Assembly: GCA_037783545.1 (NCBI GenBank)
Contig: JBBELK010001519.1
Span: forward strand, 53,831-117,830
Direction of reading: 5' to 3'
From: Henricia sp. BOLD:AAB3569
Taxonomy: Eukaryota; Echinodermata; Asteroidea; Spinulosida; Echinasteridae
DNA length: 64,000 nucleotides
The first letter of the stretch is position 1; each line of letters begins with the position of its first letter. Below, piece after piece: positions 14,558 through 27,900 of the stretch. Below the pieces are notes generated by a model, which searched no databases, was not told where the DNA came from, and worked only from the letters and a program-made list of their open reading frames with translations. The position numbers and the translations under genes were made by a program.

Positions 14558-17500
14558 TCCTGACTGCTCTCACGCAAACCGTGGCTGTCTGTACACACCT
14601 CTTTGGGGTACTCCTGAGTTGTGCGCATGCTCAGTCATTCGGACTGTCGTTAACGCACCGCAGTTTGGCTCGGCAATTTGGTAAAAGTGTGGTCCAAACG
14701 TCGGCAAATTTGGAGGTCGAAAAATGTTCCGACGAACTTCAAATATTGCATGCCCTAAACTCTCTATATTGCGCACTTGTCATAAAAAATTGACAGACTT
14801 TCGCCAGGAAATGGCAGAGAAATTTCAAAGTTTAGAAAAAACTGGGTTGAGGCTTCCTGACTGCTCTCACGCAAACCGTGGCTGTCTGTACACACCTCTT
14901 TGGGGTACTCCTGAGTTGTGCGCATGCTCAGTCATTCGGACTGTCGTTAACGCACCGCAGTTTGGCTCGGCAATTTGGTCAAAGTGTGGTGCAAACGTCG
15001 GCAAATTTGGAGGTCGACAAATGTTCCGACGAACTTCAAATTTTGCATGCCCTAAACTCTCTATATTGCGCACTTGTCATAAAAAAATTGACAGACTTTC
15101 GCCGGGAAATGGCAGAGAAATTTCAAAGTTTAGAAAAAACTGGGTTGAGGCTTTCTGACTGCTCTCACGCAAACCGTGGCTGTCTGTACACACCTCTTTG
15201 GGGTACTCCTGAGTTGTGCGCATGCTCAGTCATTCGGACTGTCGTTAACGCACCGCAGTTTGGCTCGGCAATTTGGTCAAAGTGTGGTCCAAACGTCGGC
15301 AAATTTGGAGGTCGACAAATGTTCCGACGAACTTCAAATTTTGCATGCCCTAAACTCTCTATATTGCGCACTTGTCATAAAAAAATTGACAGACTTTCGC
15401 CGGGAAATGGCAGAGAAATTTCAAAGTTTAGAAAAAACTGGGTTGAGGCTTTCTGACTGCTCTCACGCAAACCGTGGCTGTCTGTACACACCTCTTTGGG
15501 GTACTCCTGAGTTGTGCGCATGCTCAGTCATTCGGACTGTCGTTAACGCACCGCAGTTTGGCTCGGCAATTTGGTCAAAGTGTGGTCCAAACGTCGGCAA
15601 ATTTGGAGGTCGAAAAATGTTCCGACGAACTTCAAATTTTGCATGCCCTAAACTCTCTATATTGCGCACTTGTCATAAAAAATTGACAGACTTTCGCCGG
15701 GAAATGGCAGAGAAATATCAAAGTTTAGAAAAAACTGGGTTGAGGCTTCCTGACTGCTGCTCTCACGCAAACCGAGGCTGTCTGTACACACCTCTTTGGG
15801 GTACTCCTGAGTTGTGCGCATGCTCAGTCATTCGGACTGTCGTTAACGCACCGCAGTTTGGCTCGGCAATTTGGTCAAAGTGTGGTCCAAACGTCGGCAA
15901 ATTTGGAGGTCGAAAAATGTTCCGACGAACTTCAAATTTTGCATGCCCTAAACTCTCTATATTGCGCACTTGTCATAAAAAAATTGACAGACTTTCGCCG
16001 GGAAATGGCAGAGAAATTTCAAAGTTTAGAAAAAACTGGGTTGAGGCTTCCTGACTGCTCTCACGCAAACCGTGGCTGTCTGTACACACCTCTTTGGGGT
16101 ACTCCTGAGTTGTGCGCATGCTCAGTCATTCGGACTGTCGTTAACGCACCGCAGTTTGGCTCGGCAATTTGGTAAAAGTGTGGTCCAAACGTCGGCAAAT
16201 TTGGAGGTCGAAAAATGTTCCGACGAACTTCAAATTTTGCATGCCCTAAACTCTCTATATTGCGCACTTGTCATAAAAAAATTGACAGACTTTCGCCGGG
16301 AAATGGCAGAGAAATTTCAAAGTTTAGAAAAAACTGGGTTGAGGCTTCCTGACTGCTCTCACGCAAACCGTGGCTGTCTGTACACACCTCTTTAGGGGAC
16401 TCCTGAGTTGTGCGCATGCTCAGTCATTCGGACTGTCGTTAACGCACCGCAGTTTGGCTCGGCAATTTGGTCAAAGTGTGGTCCAAACGTCGGCAAATTT
16501 GGAGGTCGAAAAATGTTCCGACGAACTTCAAATTTTGCATGCCCTAAACTCTCTATATTGCGCACTTGTCATAAAAAAATTGACAGACTTTCGCCGGGAA
16601 ATGGCAGAGAAATTTCAAAGTTTAGAAAAAACTGGGTTGAGGCTTCCTGACTGCTCTCACGCAAACCGTGGCTGTCTGTACACACCTCTTTGGGGTACTC
16701 CTGAGTTGTGCGCATGCTCAGTCATTCGGACTGTCGTTAACGCACCGCAGTTTGGCTCGGCAATTTGGTCAAAGTGTGGTCCAAACGTCGGCAAATTTGG
16801 AGGTCGAAAAATGTTCCGACGAACTTCAAATTTTGCATGCCCTAAACTCTCTATATTGCGCACTTGTCATAAAAAATTGACAGACTTTCGCCGGGAAATG
16901 GCAGAGAAATTATAAAGTTTAGAAAAAACTGGGTTGAGGCTTCCTGACTGCTCTCACGCAAACCGTGGCTGTCTGTACACACCTCTTTGGGGTACTCCTG
17001 AGTTGTGCGCATGCTCAGTCATTCGGACTGTCGTTAACGCACCGCAGTTTGGCTCGGCAATTTGGTCAAAGTGTGGTCCAAACGTCGGCAAATTTGGAGG
17101 TCGAAAAATGTTCCGACGAACTTCAAATTTTGCATGCCCTAAAATCTCTATATTGCGCACTTGTCATAAAAAATTGACAGACTTTCGCCGGGAAATGGCA
17201 GAGAAATTTCAAAGTTTAGAAAAAACTGGGTTGAGGCTTCCTGACTGCTCTCACGCAAACCGTGGCTGTCTGTACACACCTCTTTGGGGTACTCCTGAGT
17301 TGTGCGCATGCTCAGTCATTCGGACTGTCGTTAACGCACCGCAGTTTGGCTCGGCAATTTGGTCAAAGTGTGGTCCAAACGTCGGCAAATTTGGAGGTCG
17401 AAAAATGTTCCGACGAACTTCAAATTTTGCATGCCCTAAACTCTCTATATTGCGCACTTGTCATAAAAAATTGACAGACTTTCGCCGGGAAATGGCAGAG

Positions 17501-20500
17501 AAATTATAAAGTTTAGAAAAAACTGGGTTGAGGCTTCCTGACTGCTCTCACGCAAACCGTGGCTGTCTGTACACACCTATTTGGGGTACTCCTGAGTTGT
17601 GCGCATGCTCAGTCATTCGGACTGTCGTTGACGCACCGCAGTTTGGCTCGGCAATTTGGTCAAAGTGTGGTCCAAACGTCGGCAAATTTGGAGGTCGAAA
17701 AATTTTCCGACGAACTTCAAATTTTGCATGCCCTAAACTCTCTATTTTGCGCACTTGTCATAAAAAATTGACAGACTTTCGCAGGGAAATGGCAGAGAAA
17801 TTTCAAAGTTTAGAAAAAAACTGGGTTGAGGCTTCCTGACTGCTCTCACGCAAACCGTGGCTGTCTGTACACACCTCTTTGGGGTACTCCTGAGTTGTGC
17901 GCATGCTCAGTCATTCGGACTGTCGTTAACGCACCGCAGTTTGGCTCGGCAATTTGGTCAAAGTGTGGTCCAAACGTCGGCAAATTTGGAGGTCGAAAAA
18001 TGTTCCGACGAACTTCAAATTTTGCATGCCCTAAACTCTCTATATTGCGCACTTGTCATACAAAATTGACAGACTTTCGCCGGGAAATGGCAGAGAAATT
18101 TCAAAGTTTAGAAAAAACTGGGTTGAGGCTTCCTGACTGCTCTCACGCAAACCGTGGCTGTCTGTACACACCTCTTTGGGGTACTCCTGAGTTGTGCGCA
18201 TGCTCAGTCATTCGGACTGTCGTTAACGCACCGCAGTTTGGCTCGGCAATTTGGTCAAAGTGTGGTCCAAACGTCGGCAAATTTGGAGGTCGAAAAATGT
18301 TCCGACGAACTTCAAATTTTGCATGCCCTAAACTCTCTATATTGCGCACTTGTCATAAAAAAATTGACAGACTTTCGCCGGGAAATGGCAGAGAAATTTC
18401 AAAGTTTAGAAAAAACTGGGTTGAGGCTTCCTGACTGCTCTCACGCAAACCGTGGCTGTCTGTACACACCTCTTTGGGGTACTCCTGAGTTGTGCGCATG
18501 CTCAGTCATTCGGACTGTCGTTAACGCACCGCAGTTTGGCTCGGCAATTTGGTCAAAGTGTGGTCCAAACGTCGGCAAATGTGGAGGTCGAAAAATGTTC
18601 CGACGAACTTCAAATTTTGCATGCCCTAAACTCTCTATATTGCGCACTTGTCATAAAAAAATTGACAGACTTTCGCCAGGAAATGGCAGAGAAATTTCAA
18701 AGTTTAGAAAAAACTGGGTTGAGGCTTCCTGACTGCTCTCACGCAAACCGTGGCTGTCTGTACACACCTCTTTGGGGTACTCCTGAGTTGTGCGCATGCT
18801 CAGTCATTCGGACTGTCGTTAACGCACCGCAGTTTGGCTCGGCAATTTGGTAAAAGTGTGGTCCAAACGTCGGCAAATTTGGAGGTCGAAAAATGTTCCG
18901 ACGAACTTCAAATTTTGCATGCCCTAAACTCTCTATATTGCGCACTTGTCATAAAAAATTGACAGACTTTCGCCGGGAAATGGCAGAGAAATTTCAAAGT
19001 TTAGAAAAAACTGGGTTGAGGCTTCCTGACTGCTCTCACGCAAACCGTGGCTGTCTGTACACACCTCTTTGGGGTACTCCTGAGTTGTGCGCATGCTCAG
19101 TCATTCGGACTGTCGTTAACGCACCGCAGTTTGGCTCGGCAATTTGGTCAAAGTGTGGTCCAAACGTCGGCAAATTTGGAGGTCGAAAAATGTTCCGACG
19201 AACTTCAAATTTTGCATGCCCTAAACTCTCTATATTGCGCACTTGTCATAAAAAAATTGACAGACTTTCGCCGGGAAATGGCAGAGAAATTTCAAAGTTT
19301 AGAAAAAACTGGGTTGAGGCTTCCTGACTGCTCTCACGCAAACCGTGGCTGTCTGTACACACCTCTTTGGGGTACTCCTGAGTTGTGCGCATGCTCAGTC
19401 ATTCGGACTGTCGTTAACGCACCGCAGTTTGGCTCGGCAATTTGGTCAAAGTGTGGTCCAAACGTCGGCAAATTTTGAGGTCGAAAAATGTTCCGACGAA
19501 CTTCAAATTTTGCATGCCCTAAAATCTCTATATTGCGCACTTGTCATAAAAAATTGACAGACTTTCGCCGGGAAATGGCAGAGAAATTTCAAAGTTTAGA
19601 AAAAACTGGGTTGAGGCTTCCTGACTGCTCTCACGCAAACCGTGGCTGTCTGTACACACCTCTTTGGGGTACTCCTGAGTTGTGCGCAGCTCAGTCATTC
19701 GGACTGTCGTTAACGCACCGCAGTTTGGCTCGGCAATTTGGTCAAAGTGTGGTCCAAACGTCGGCAAATTTGGAGGTCGAAAAATGTTCCGACGAACTTC
19801 AAATTTTGCATGCCCTAAACTCTCTATATTGCGCACTTGTCATAAAACATTGACAGACTTTCGCCGGAAATGGCAGAGAAATTTCAAAGTTTAGAAAAAA
19901 CTGGGTTGAGGCTTCCTGACTGCTCTCACGCAAACCGTGGCTGTCTGTACACACCTCTTTGGGGTACTCCTGAGTTGTGCGCATGCTCAGTCATTCGGAC
20001 TGTCGTTAACGCACCGCAGTTTGGCTCGGCAATTTGGTCAAAGTGTGGTCCAAACGTCGGCAAATTTGGAGGTCGAAAAATGTTCCGACGAACTTCAAAT
20101 TTTGCATGCCCTAAACTCTCTATATTGCGCACTTGTCATAAAAAATTGACAGACTTTCGTCGGGAAATGGCAGAGAAATTATAAAGTTTAGAAAAAACTG
20201 GGTTGAGGCTTCCTGACGGCTCTCACGCAAACCGTGGCTGTCTGTACACACCTATTTGGGGTACTCCTGAGTTGTGCGCATGCTCAGTCATTCGGACTGT
20301 CGTTGACGCACCGCAGTTTGGCTCGGCAATTTGGTCAAAGTGTGGTCCAAACGTCGGCAAATTTGGAGGTCGAAAAATGTTCCGACGAACTTCAAATTTT
20401 GCATGCCCTAAACTCTCTATTTTGCGCACTTGTCATAAAAAATTGACAGACTTTCGCAGGGAAATGGCAGAGAAATTTCAAAGTTTAGAAAAAAACTGGG

Positions 20501-21378
20501 TTGAGGCTTCCTGACTGCTCTCACGCAAACCGTGGCTGTCTGTACACACCTCTTTGGGGTACTCCTGAGTTGTGCGCATGCTCAGTCATTCGGACTGTCG
20601 TTAACGCACCGCAGTTTGGCTCGGCAATTTGGTCAAAGTGTGGTCCAAACGTCGGCAAATTTGGAGGTCGAAAAATGTTCCGACGAACTTCAAATTTTGC
20701 ATGCCCTAAACTCTCTATATTGCGCACTTGTCATACAAAATTGACAGACTTTCGCCGGGAAATGGCAGAGAAATTTCAAAGTTTAGAAAAAACTGGGTTG
20801 AGGCTTCCTGACTGCTCTCACGCAAACCGTGGCTGTCTGTACACACCTCTTTGGGGTACTCCTGAGTTGTGCGCATGCTCAGTCATTCGGACTGTCGTTA
20901 ACGCACCGCAGTTTGGCTCGGCAATTTGGTCAAAGTGTGGTCCAAACGTCGGCAAATTTGGAGGTCGAAAAATGTTCCGACGAACTTCAAATTTTGCATG
21001 CCCTAAACTCTCTATATTGCGCACTTGTCATAAAAAAATTGACAGACTTTCGCCGGGAAATGGCAGAGAAATTTCAAAGTTTAGAAAAAACTGGGTTGAG
21101 GCTTCCTGACTGCTCTCACGCAAACCGTGGCTGTCTGTACACACCTCTTTGGGGTACTCCTGAGTTGTGCGCATGCTCAGTCATTCGGACTGTCGTTAAC
21201 GCACCGCAGTTTGGCTCGGCAATTTGGTCAAAGTGTGGTCCAAACGTCGGCAAATTTGGAGGTCGAAAAATGTTCCGACGAACTTCAAATTTTGCATGCC
21301 CTAAACTCTCTATATTGCGCACTTGTCATAAAAAAATTGACAGACTTTCGCCGGGAAATGGCAGAGAAATTTCAAAGT
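14558..21378 (+). repeat. Paralogue of the 3.5-13.3 kb block, with the 10-monomer unit present once
   Basis: Its first monomers match 3,546 onward at an offset of about 11,012 bp, including the GGTAAAAG/CAAATATTGC/CGCCAGG monomer at 14,570-14,867. From about 14,840 it also matches 6,808-13,345 at an offset of about 8,032 bp. Shared markers include CTTTAGGGGACTCC (16,392), GTTGACGC (17,627 and 20,302), CATACAAAATTG (18,057), CAAATGTGGAGG (18,578) and the one-base loss CGCCGGAAATGG (11,831 and 19,863). Private changes include GTGGTGCAAACG (14,990), GAAAAATTTTCC (17,700), AATTTTGAGG (19,473) and a two-base loss at 19,686. Either the left block gained a 10-mer copy or this one lost it. Confidence 0.85.
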
Positions 21379-21712
21379 TTAGAAAAAAACTGGGTTGAGG
21401 CTTCCTGACTGCTCTCACGCAAACCGTGTCTGTCTGTACACACCTCTTTGGGGTACTCCTGAGTTGTGCGCATGCTCAGTCATTCGGACTGTCGTTAACG
21501 CACCGCAGTTTGGCTCGGCAATTTGGTCAAAGTGTGGTCCAAACGTCGGCAAATTTGGAGGTCGAAAAATGTTCCGACGAACTTCAAATTTTGCATGCCC
21601 TAAACTCTCTATATTGCGCACTTGTCATAAAAAAATTGACAGACTTTCGCCAGGAAATGGCAGAGAAATTTCAAAGTTTAGAAAAAACTGGGTTGAGGCT
21701 TCCTGACTGCTC
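18441..21712 (+). repeat. 11-monomer unit of 3,272 bp, copy 1
   Basis: Monomers in this interval recur in the same order 3,272 bp downstream: CAAATGTGGAGG at 18,578 and 21,850, GGTAAAAG at 18,850 and 22,121, AAAATCTC at 19,521 and 22,793, CGCCGGAAATGG at 19,863 and 23,135, and GACGGCTC with GTTGACGC at 20,217-20,302 and 23,489-23,574. The last monomer before the copy boundary is atypical (CGTGTCTG at 21,427) and does not match its counterpart, so the right end is uncertain by up to one monomer. Confidence 0.82.
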
Positions 21713-24700
21713 TCACGCAAACCGTGGCTGTCTGTATACACCTCTTTGGGGTACTCCTGAGTTGTGCGCATGCTCAGTCATTCGGACTGTCGTTAACGCA
21801 CCGCAGTTTGGCTCGGCAATTTGGTCAAAGTGTGGTCCAAACGTCGGCAAATGTGGAGGTCGAAAAATGTTCCGACGAACTTCAAATTTTGCATGCCCTA
21901 AACTCTCTATATTGCGCACTTGTCATAAAAAAATTGACAGACTTTTCCAGGAAATGGCAGAGAAATTTCAAAGTTTAGAAAAAACTGGGTTGAGGCTTCC
22001 TGACTGCTCTCACGCAAACCGTGGCTGTCTGTACACACCTCTTTGGGGTACTCCTGAGTTGTGCGCATGCTCAGTCATTCGGACTGTCGTTAACGCACCG
22101 CAGTTTGGCTCGGCAATTTGGTAAAAGTGTGGTCCAAACGTCGGCAAATTTGGAGGTCGAAAAATGTTCCGACGAACTTCAAATTTTGCATGCCCTAAAC
22201 TCTCTATATTGCGCACTTGTCATAAAAAATTTACAGACTTTCGCCGGGAAATGGCAGAGAAATTTCAAAGTTTAGAAAAAACTGGGTTGAGGCTTCCTGA
22301 CTGCTCTCACGCAAACCGTGGCTGTCTGTACACACCTCTTTGGGGTACTCCTGAGTTGTGCGCATGCTCAGTCATTCGGACTGTCGTTAACGCACCGCAG
22401 TTTGGCTCGGCAATTTGGTCAAAGTGTGGTCCAAACGTCGGCAAATTTGGAGGTCGAAAAATGTTCCGACGAACTTCAAATTTTGCATGCCCTAAACTCT
22501 CTATATTGCGCACTTGTCATAAAAAAATTGACAGACTTTCGCCGGGAAATGGCAGAGAAATTTCAAAGTTTAGAAAAAACTGGGTTGAGGCTTCCTGACT
22601 GCTCTCACGCAAACCGTGGCTGTCTGTACACACCTCTTTGGGGTACTCCTGAGTTGTGCGCATGCTCAGTCATTCGGACTGTCGTTAACGCACCGCAGTT
22701 TGGCTCGGCAATTTGGTCAAAGTGTGGTCCAAACGTCGGCAAATTTGGAGGTCGAAAAATGTTCCGACGAACTTCAAATTTTGCATGCCCTAAAATCTCT
22801 ATATTGCGCACTTGTCATAAAAAATTGACAGACTTTCGCCGGGAAATGGCAGAGAAATTTCAAAGTTTAGAAAAAACTGGGTTGAGGCTTCCTGACTGCT
22901 CTCACGCAAACCGTGGCTGTCTGTACACACCTCTTTGGGGTACTCCTGAGTTGTGCGCATGCTCAGTCATTCGGACTGTCGTTAACGCACCGCAGTTTGG
23001 CTCGGCAATTTGGTCAAAGTGTGGTCCAAACGTCGGCAAATTTGGAGGTCGAAAAATGTTCCGACGAACTTCAAATTTTGCATGCCCTAAACTCTCTATA
23101 TTGCGCACTTGTCATAAAAAATTGACAGACTTTCGCCGGAAATGGCAGAGAAATTTCAAAGTTTAGAAAAAACTGGGTTGAGGCTTCCTGACTGCTCTCA
23201 CGCAAACCGTGGCTGTCTGTACACACCTCTTTGGGGTACTCCTGAGTTGTGCGCATGCTCAGTCATTCGGACTGTCGTTAACGCACCGCAGTTTGGCTCG
23301 GCAATTTGGTCAAAGTGTGGTCCAAACGTCGGCAAATTTGGAGGTCGAAAAATGTTCCGACGAACTTCAAATTTTGCATGCCCTAAACTCTCTATATTGC
23401 GCACTTGTCATAAAAAATTGACAGACTTTCGCCGGGAAATGGCAGAGAAATTATAAAGTTTAGAAAAAACTGGGTTGAGGCTTCCTGACGGCTCTCACGC
23501 AAACCGTGGCTGTCTGTACACACCTATTTGGGGTACTCCTGAGTTGTGCGCATGCTCAGTCATTCGGACTGTCGTTGACGCACCGCAGTTTGGCTCGGCA
23601 ATTTGGTCAAAGTGTGGTCCAAACGTCGGCAAATTTGGAGGTCGAAAAATGTTCCGACGAACTTCAAATTTTGCATGCCCTAAACTCTCTATTTTGCGCA
23701 CTTGTCATAAAAAATTGACAGACTTTCGCAGGGAAATGGCAGAGAAATTTCAAAGTTTAGAAAAAAACTGGGTTGAGGCTTCCTGACTGCTCTCACGCAA
23801 ACCGTGGCTGTCTGTACACACCTCTTTGGGGTACTCCTGAGTTGTGCGCATGCTCAGTCATTCGGACTGTCGTTAACGCACCGCAGTTTGGCTCGGCAAT
23901 TTGGTCAAAGTGTGGTCCAAACGTCGGCAAATTTGGAGGTCGAAAAATGTTCCGACGAACTTCAAATTTTGCATGCCCTAAACTCTCTATATTGCGCACT
24001 TGTCATACAAAATTGACAGACTTTCGCCGGGAAATGGCAGAGAAATTTCAAAGTTTAGAAAAAACTGGGTTGAGGCTTCCTGACTGCTCTCACGCAAACC
24101 GTGGCTGTCTGTACACACCTCTTTGGGGTACTCCTGAGTTGTGCGCATGCTCAGTCATTCGGACTGTCGTTAACGCACCGCAGTTTGGCTCGGCAATTTG
24201 GTCAAAGTGTGGTCCAAACGTCGGCAAATTTGGAGGTCGAAAAATGTTCCGACGAACTTCAAATTTTGCATGCCCTAAACTCTCTATATTGCGCACTTGT
24301 CATAAAAAAATTGACAGACTTTCGCCGGGAAATGGCAGAGAAATTTCAAAGTTTAGAAAAAACTGGGTTGAGGCTTCCTGACTGCTCTCACGCAAACCGT
24401 GGCTGTCTGTACACACCTCTTTGGGGTACTCCTGAGTTGTGCGCATGCTCAGTCATTCGGACTGTCGTTAACGCACCGCAGTTTGGCTCGGCAATTTGGT
24501 CAAAGTGTGGTCCAAACGTCGGCAAATTTGGAGGTCGAAAAATGTTCCGACGAACTTCAAATTTTGCATGCCCTAAACTCTCTATATTGCGCACTTGTCA
24601 TAAAAAAATTGACAGACTTTCGCCGGGAAATGGCAGAGAAATTTCAAAGTTTAGAAAAAAACTGGGTTGAGGCTTCCTGACTGCTCTCACGCAAACCGTG

Positions 24701-24984
24701 GCTGTCTGTACACACCTCTTTGGGGTACTCCTGAGTTGTGCGCATGCTCAGTCATTCGGACTGTCGTTAACGCACCGCAGTTTGGCTCGGCAATTTGGTC
24801 AAAGTGTGGTCCAAACGTCGGCAAATTTGGAGGTCGAAAAATGTTCCGACGAACTTCAAATTTTGCATGCCCTAAACTCTCTATATTGCGCACTTGTCAT
24901 AAAAAATTGACAGACTATCGCCGGGAAATGGCAGAGAAATTATAAAGTTTAGAAAAAACTGGGTTGAGGCTTCCTGACTGCTCT
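21713..24984 (+). repeat. 11-monomer unit of 3,272 bp, copy 2
   Basis: Tandem copy of 18,441-21,712. Private changes include CTGTATACACC near 21,737, CAGACTTTTCCAGG near 21,943 (two bases lost from the usual CTTTCGCCAGG) and AAATTTACAG near 22,230. Its final monomer carries GACTATCGCC and GAAATTATAAAG, which copy 1 lacks at that place but a monomer near 13,610 has. It therefore looks like a mosaic, with its tail taken from a different subtype lineage. The last monomers of this unit are also the first part of the 6,840-bp duplication that follows. Confidence 0.78.
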
Positions 24985-27900
24985 CACGCAAACCGTGGCT
25001 GTCTGTACACACCTCTTTGGGGTACTCCTGAGTTGTGCGCATGCTCAGTCATTCGGACTGTCGTTAACGCACCGCAGTTTGGCTCGGCAATTTGGTCAAA
25101 GTGTGGTCCAAACGTCGGCAAATTTGGAGGTCGAAAAATGTTCCGACGAACTTCAAATTTTGCATGCCCTAAACTCTCTATATTGCGCACTTGTCATAAA
25201 AAATTGACAGACTTTCGCCGGGAAATGGCAGAGAAATTTCAAAATTTAGAAAAAACTGGGTTGAGGCTTCCTGACTGCTCTCACGCAAACCGTGGCTGTC
25301 TGTACACACCTCTTTGGGGTACTCCTGAGTTGTGCGCATGCTCAGTCATTCGGACTGTCGTTAACGCACCGCAGTTTGGCTCGGCAATTTGGTCAAAGTG
25401 TGGTCCAAACGTCGGCAAATTTGGAGGTCGAAAAATGTTCCGACGAACTTCAAATTTTGCATGCCCTAAACTCTCTATATTGCGCACTTGTCATAAAAAA
25501 TTGACAGACTTTCGCCTGGAAATGGCAGAGAAATTTCAAAGTTTAGAAAAAAATGGGTTGAGGCTTCCTGACTGCTCTCACGCAAACCGTGGCTGTCTGT
25601 ACACACCTCTTTGGGGTACTCCTGAGTTGTGCGCATGCTCAGTCATTCGGACTGTCGTTAACGCACCGCAGTTTGGCTCGGCAATTTGGTCAAAGTGTGG
25701 TCCAAACGTCGGCAAATTTGGAGGTCGAAAAATGTTCCGACGAACTTCAAATTTTGCATGCCCTAAACTCTCTATATTGCGCACTTGTCATAAAAAACTG
25801 ACAGACTTTCGCCGGGAAATGGCAGAGAAATTTCAAAGTTTAGAAAAAACTGGGTTGAGGCTTCCTGACTGCTCTCACGCAAACCGTGGCTGTCTGTACA
25901 CACCTCTTTGGGGTACTCCTGAGTTGTGCGCATGCTCAGTCATTCGGACTGTCGTTAACGCACCGCAGTTTGGCTCGGCAATTTGGTCAAAGTGTGGTCC
26001 AAACGTCGGCAAATTTGGAGGTCGAAAAATGTTCCGACGAACTTCAAATTGTGCATGCCCTAAACTCTCTATATTGCGCACTTGTCATAAAAAAATTGAC
26101 AGACTTTCGCCGGGAAATGGCAGAGAAATTTCAAAGTTTAGAAAAAACTGGGTTGAGGCTTTCTGACTGCTCTCACGCAAACCGTGGCTGTCTGTACACA
26201 CCTCTTTGGGGTACTCCTGAGTTGTGCGCATGCTCAGTCATTCGGACTGTCGTTAACGCACCGCAGTTTGGCTCGGCAATTTGGTCAAAGTGTGGTCCAA
26301 ACGTCGGCAAATTTGGAGGTCGAAAAATGTTCCGACGAACTTCAAATTTTGCATGCCCTAAACTCTCTATATTGCGCACTTGTCATACAAAATTGACAGA
26401 CTTTCGCCGGGAAATGGCAGAGAAATTATAAAGTTTAGAAAAAACTGGGTTGAGGCTTCCTGACTGCTCTCACGCAAACCGTGGCTGTCTGTACACACCT
26501 CTTTGGGGTACTCCTGAGTTGTGCGCATGCTCAGTCATTCGGACTGTCGTTAACGCACCGCAGTTTGGCTCGGCAATTTGGTCAAAGTGTGGTCCAAACG
26601 TCGGCAAATTTGGAGGTCGAAAAATGTTCCGACGAACTTCAAATTTTGCATGCCCTAAAGTCTCTATATTGCGCACTTGTCATAAAAAATTGACAGACTT
26701 TCGCCGGGAAATGGCAGAGAAATTTCAAAGTTTAGAAAAAACTGGGTTGAGGCTTCCTGACTGCTCTCACGCAAACCGTGGCTGTCTGTACACACCTCTT
26801 TGGGGTACTCCTGAGTTGTGCGCATGATCAGTCATTCGGACTGTCGTTAACGCACCGCAGTTTGGCTCGGCAATTTGGTCAAAGTGTGGTCCAAACGTCG
26901 GCAAATTTGGAGGTCGAAAAATGTTCCGACGAACTTCAAATTTTGCATGCCCTAAACTCTCTATATTGCGCACTTGTCATAAAAAATTGACAGACTTTCG
27001 CCGGGAAATGGCAGAGAAATTTCAAAGTTTAGAAAAAACTGGGTTGAGGCTTCCTGACTGCTCTCACGCAAACCGTGGCTGTCTGTACACACGTCTTTGG
27101 GGTACTCCTGAGTTGTGCGCATGCTCAGTCATTCGGACTGTCGTTAACGCACCGCAGTTTGGCTCGGCAATTTGGTCAAAGTGTGGTCCAAACGTCGGCA
27201 AATTTGGAGGTCGAAAAATGTTCCGACGAACTTCAAATTTTGCATGCCCTAAACTCTCTATATTGCGCACTTGTCATAAAAAAATTGACAGACTTTCGCC
27301 GGGAAATGGCAGAGAAATTTCAAAGTTTAGAAAAAACTGGGTTGAGGCTTCCTGACTGCTCTCACGCAAACCGTGGCTGTCTGTACACACCTCTTTGGGG
27401 TACTCCTGAGTTGTGCGCATGCTCAGTCATTCGGACTGTCGTTAACGCACCGCAGTTTGGCTCGGCAATTTGGTCAAAGTGTGGTCCAAACGTCGGCAAA
27501 TTTGGAGGTCGAAAAATGTTCCGACGAACTTCAAATTTTGCATGCCCTAAACTCTCTATATTGCGCACTTGTCATAAAAAATTGACAGACTTTCGCCGGG
27601 AAATGGCAGAGAAATTATAAAGTTTAGAAAAAACTGGGTTGAGGCTTCCTGACTGCTCTCACGCAAACCGTGGCTGTCTGTACACACCTCTTTGGGGTAC
27701 TCCTGAGTTGTGCGCATGCTCAGTCATTCGGACTGTCGTTAACGCACCGCAGTTTGGCTCGGCAATTTGGTCAAAGTGTGGTCCAAACGTCGGCAAATTT
27801 GGAGGTCGAAAAATGTTCCGACGAACTTCAAATTTTGCATGCCCTAAACTCTCTATATTGCGCACTTGTCATAAATAATTGACAGACTTTCGCCGGGAAA

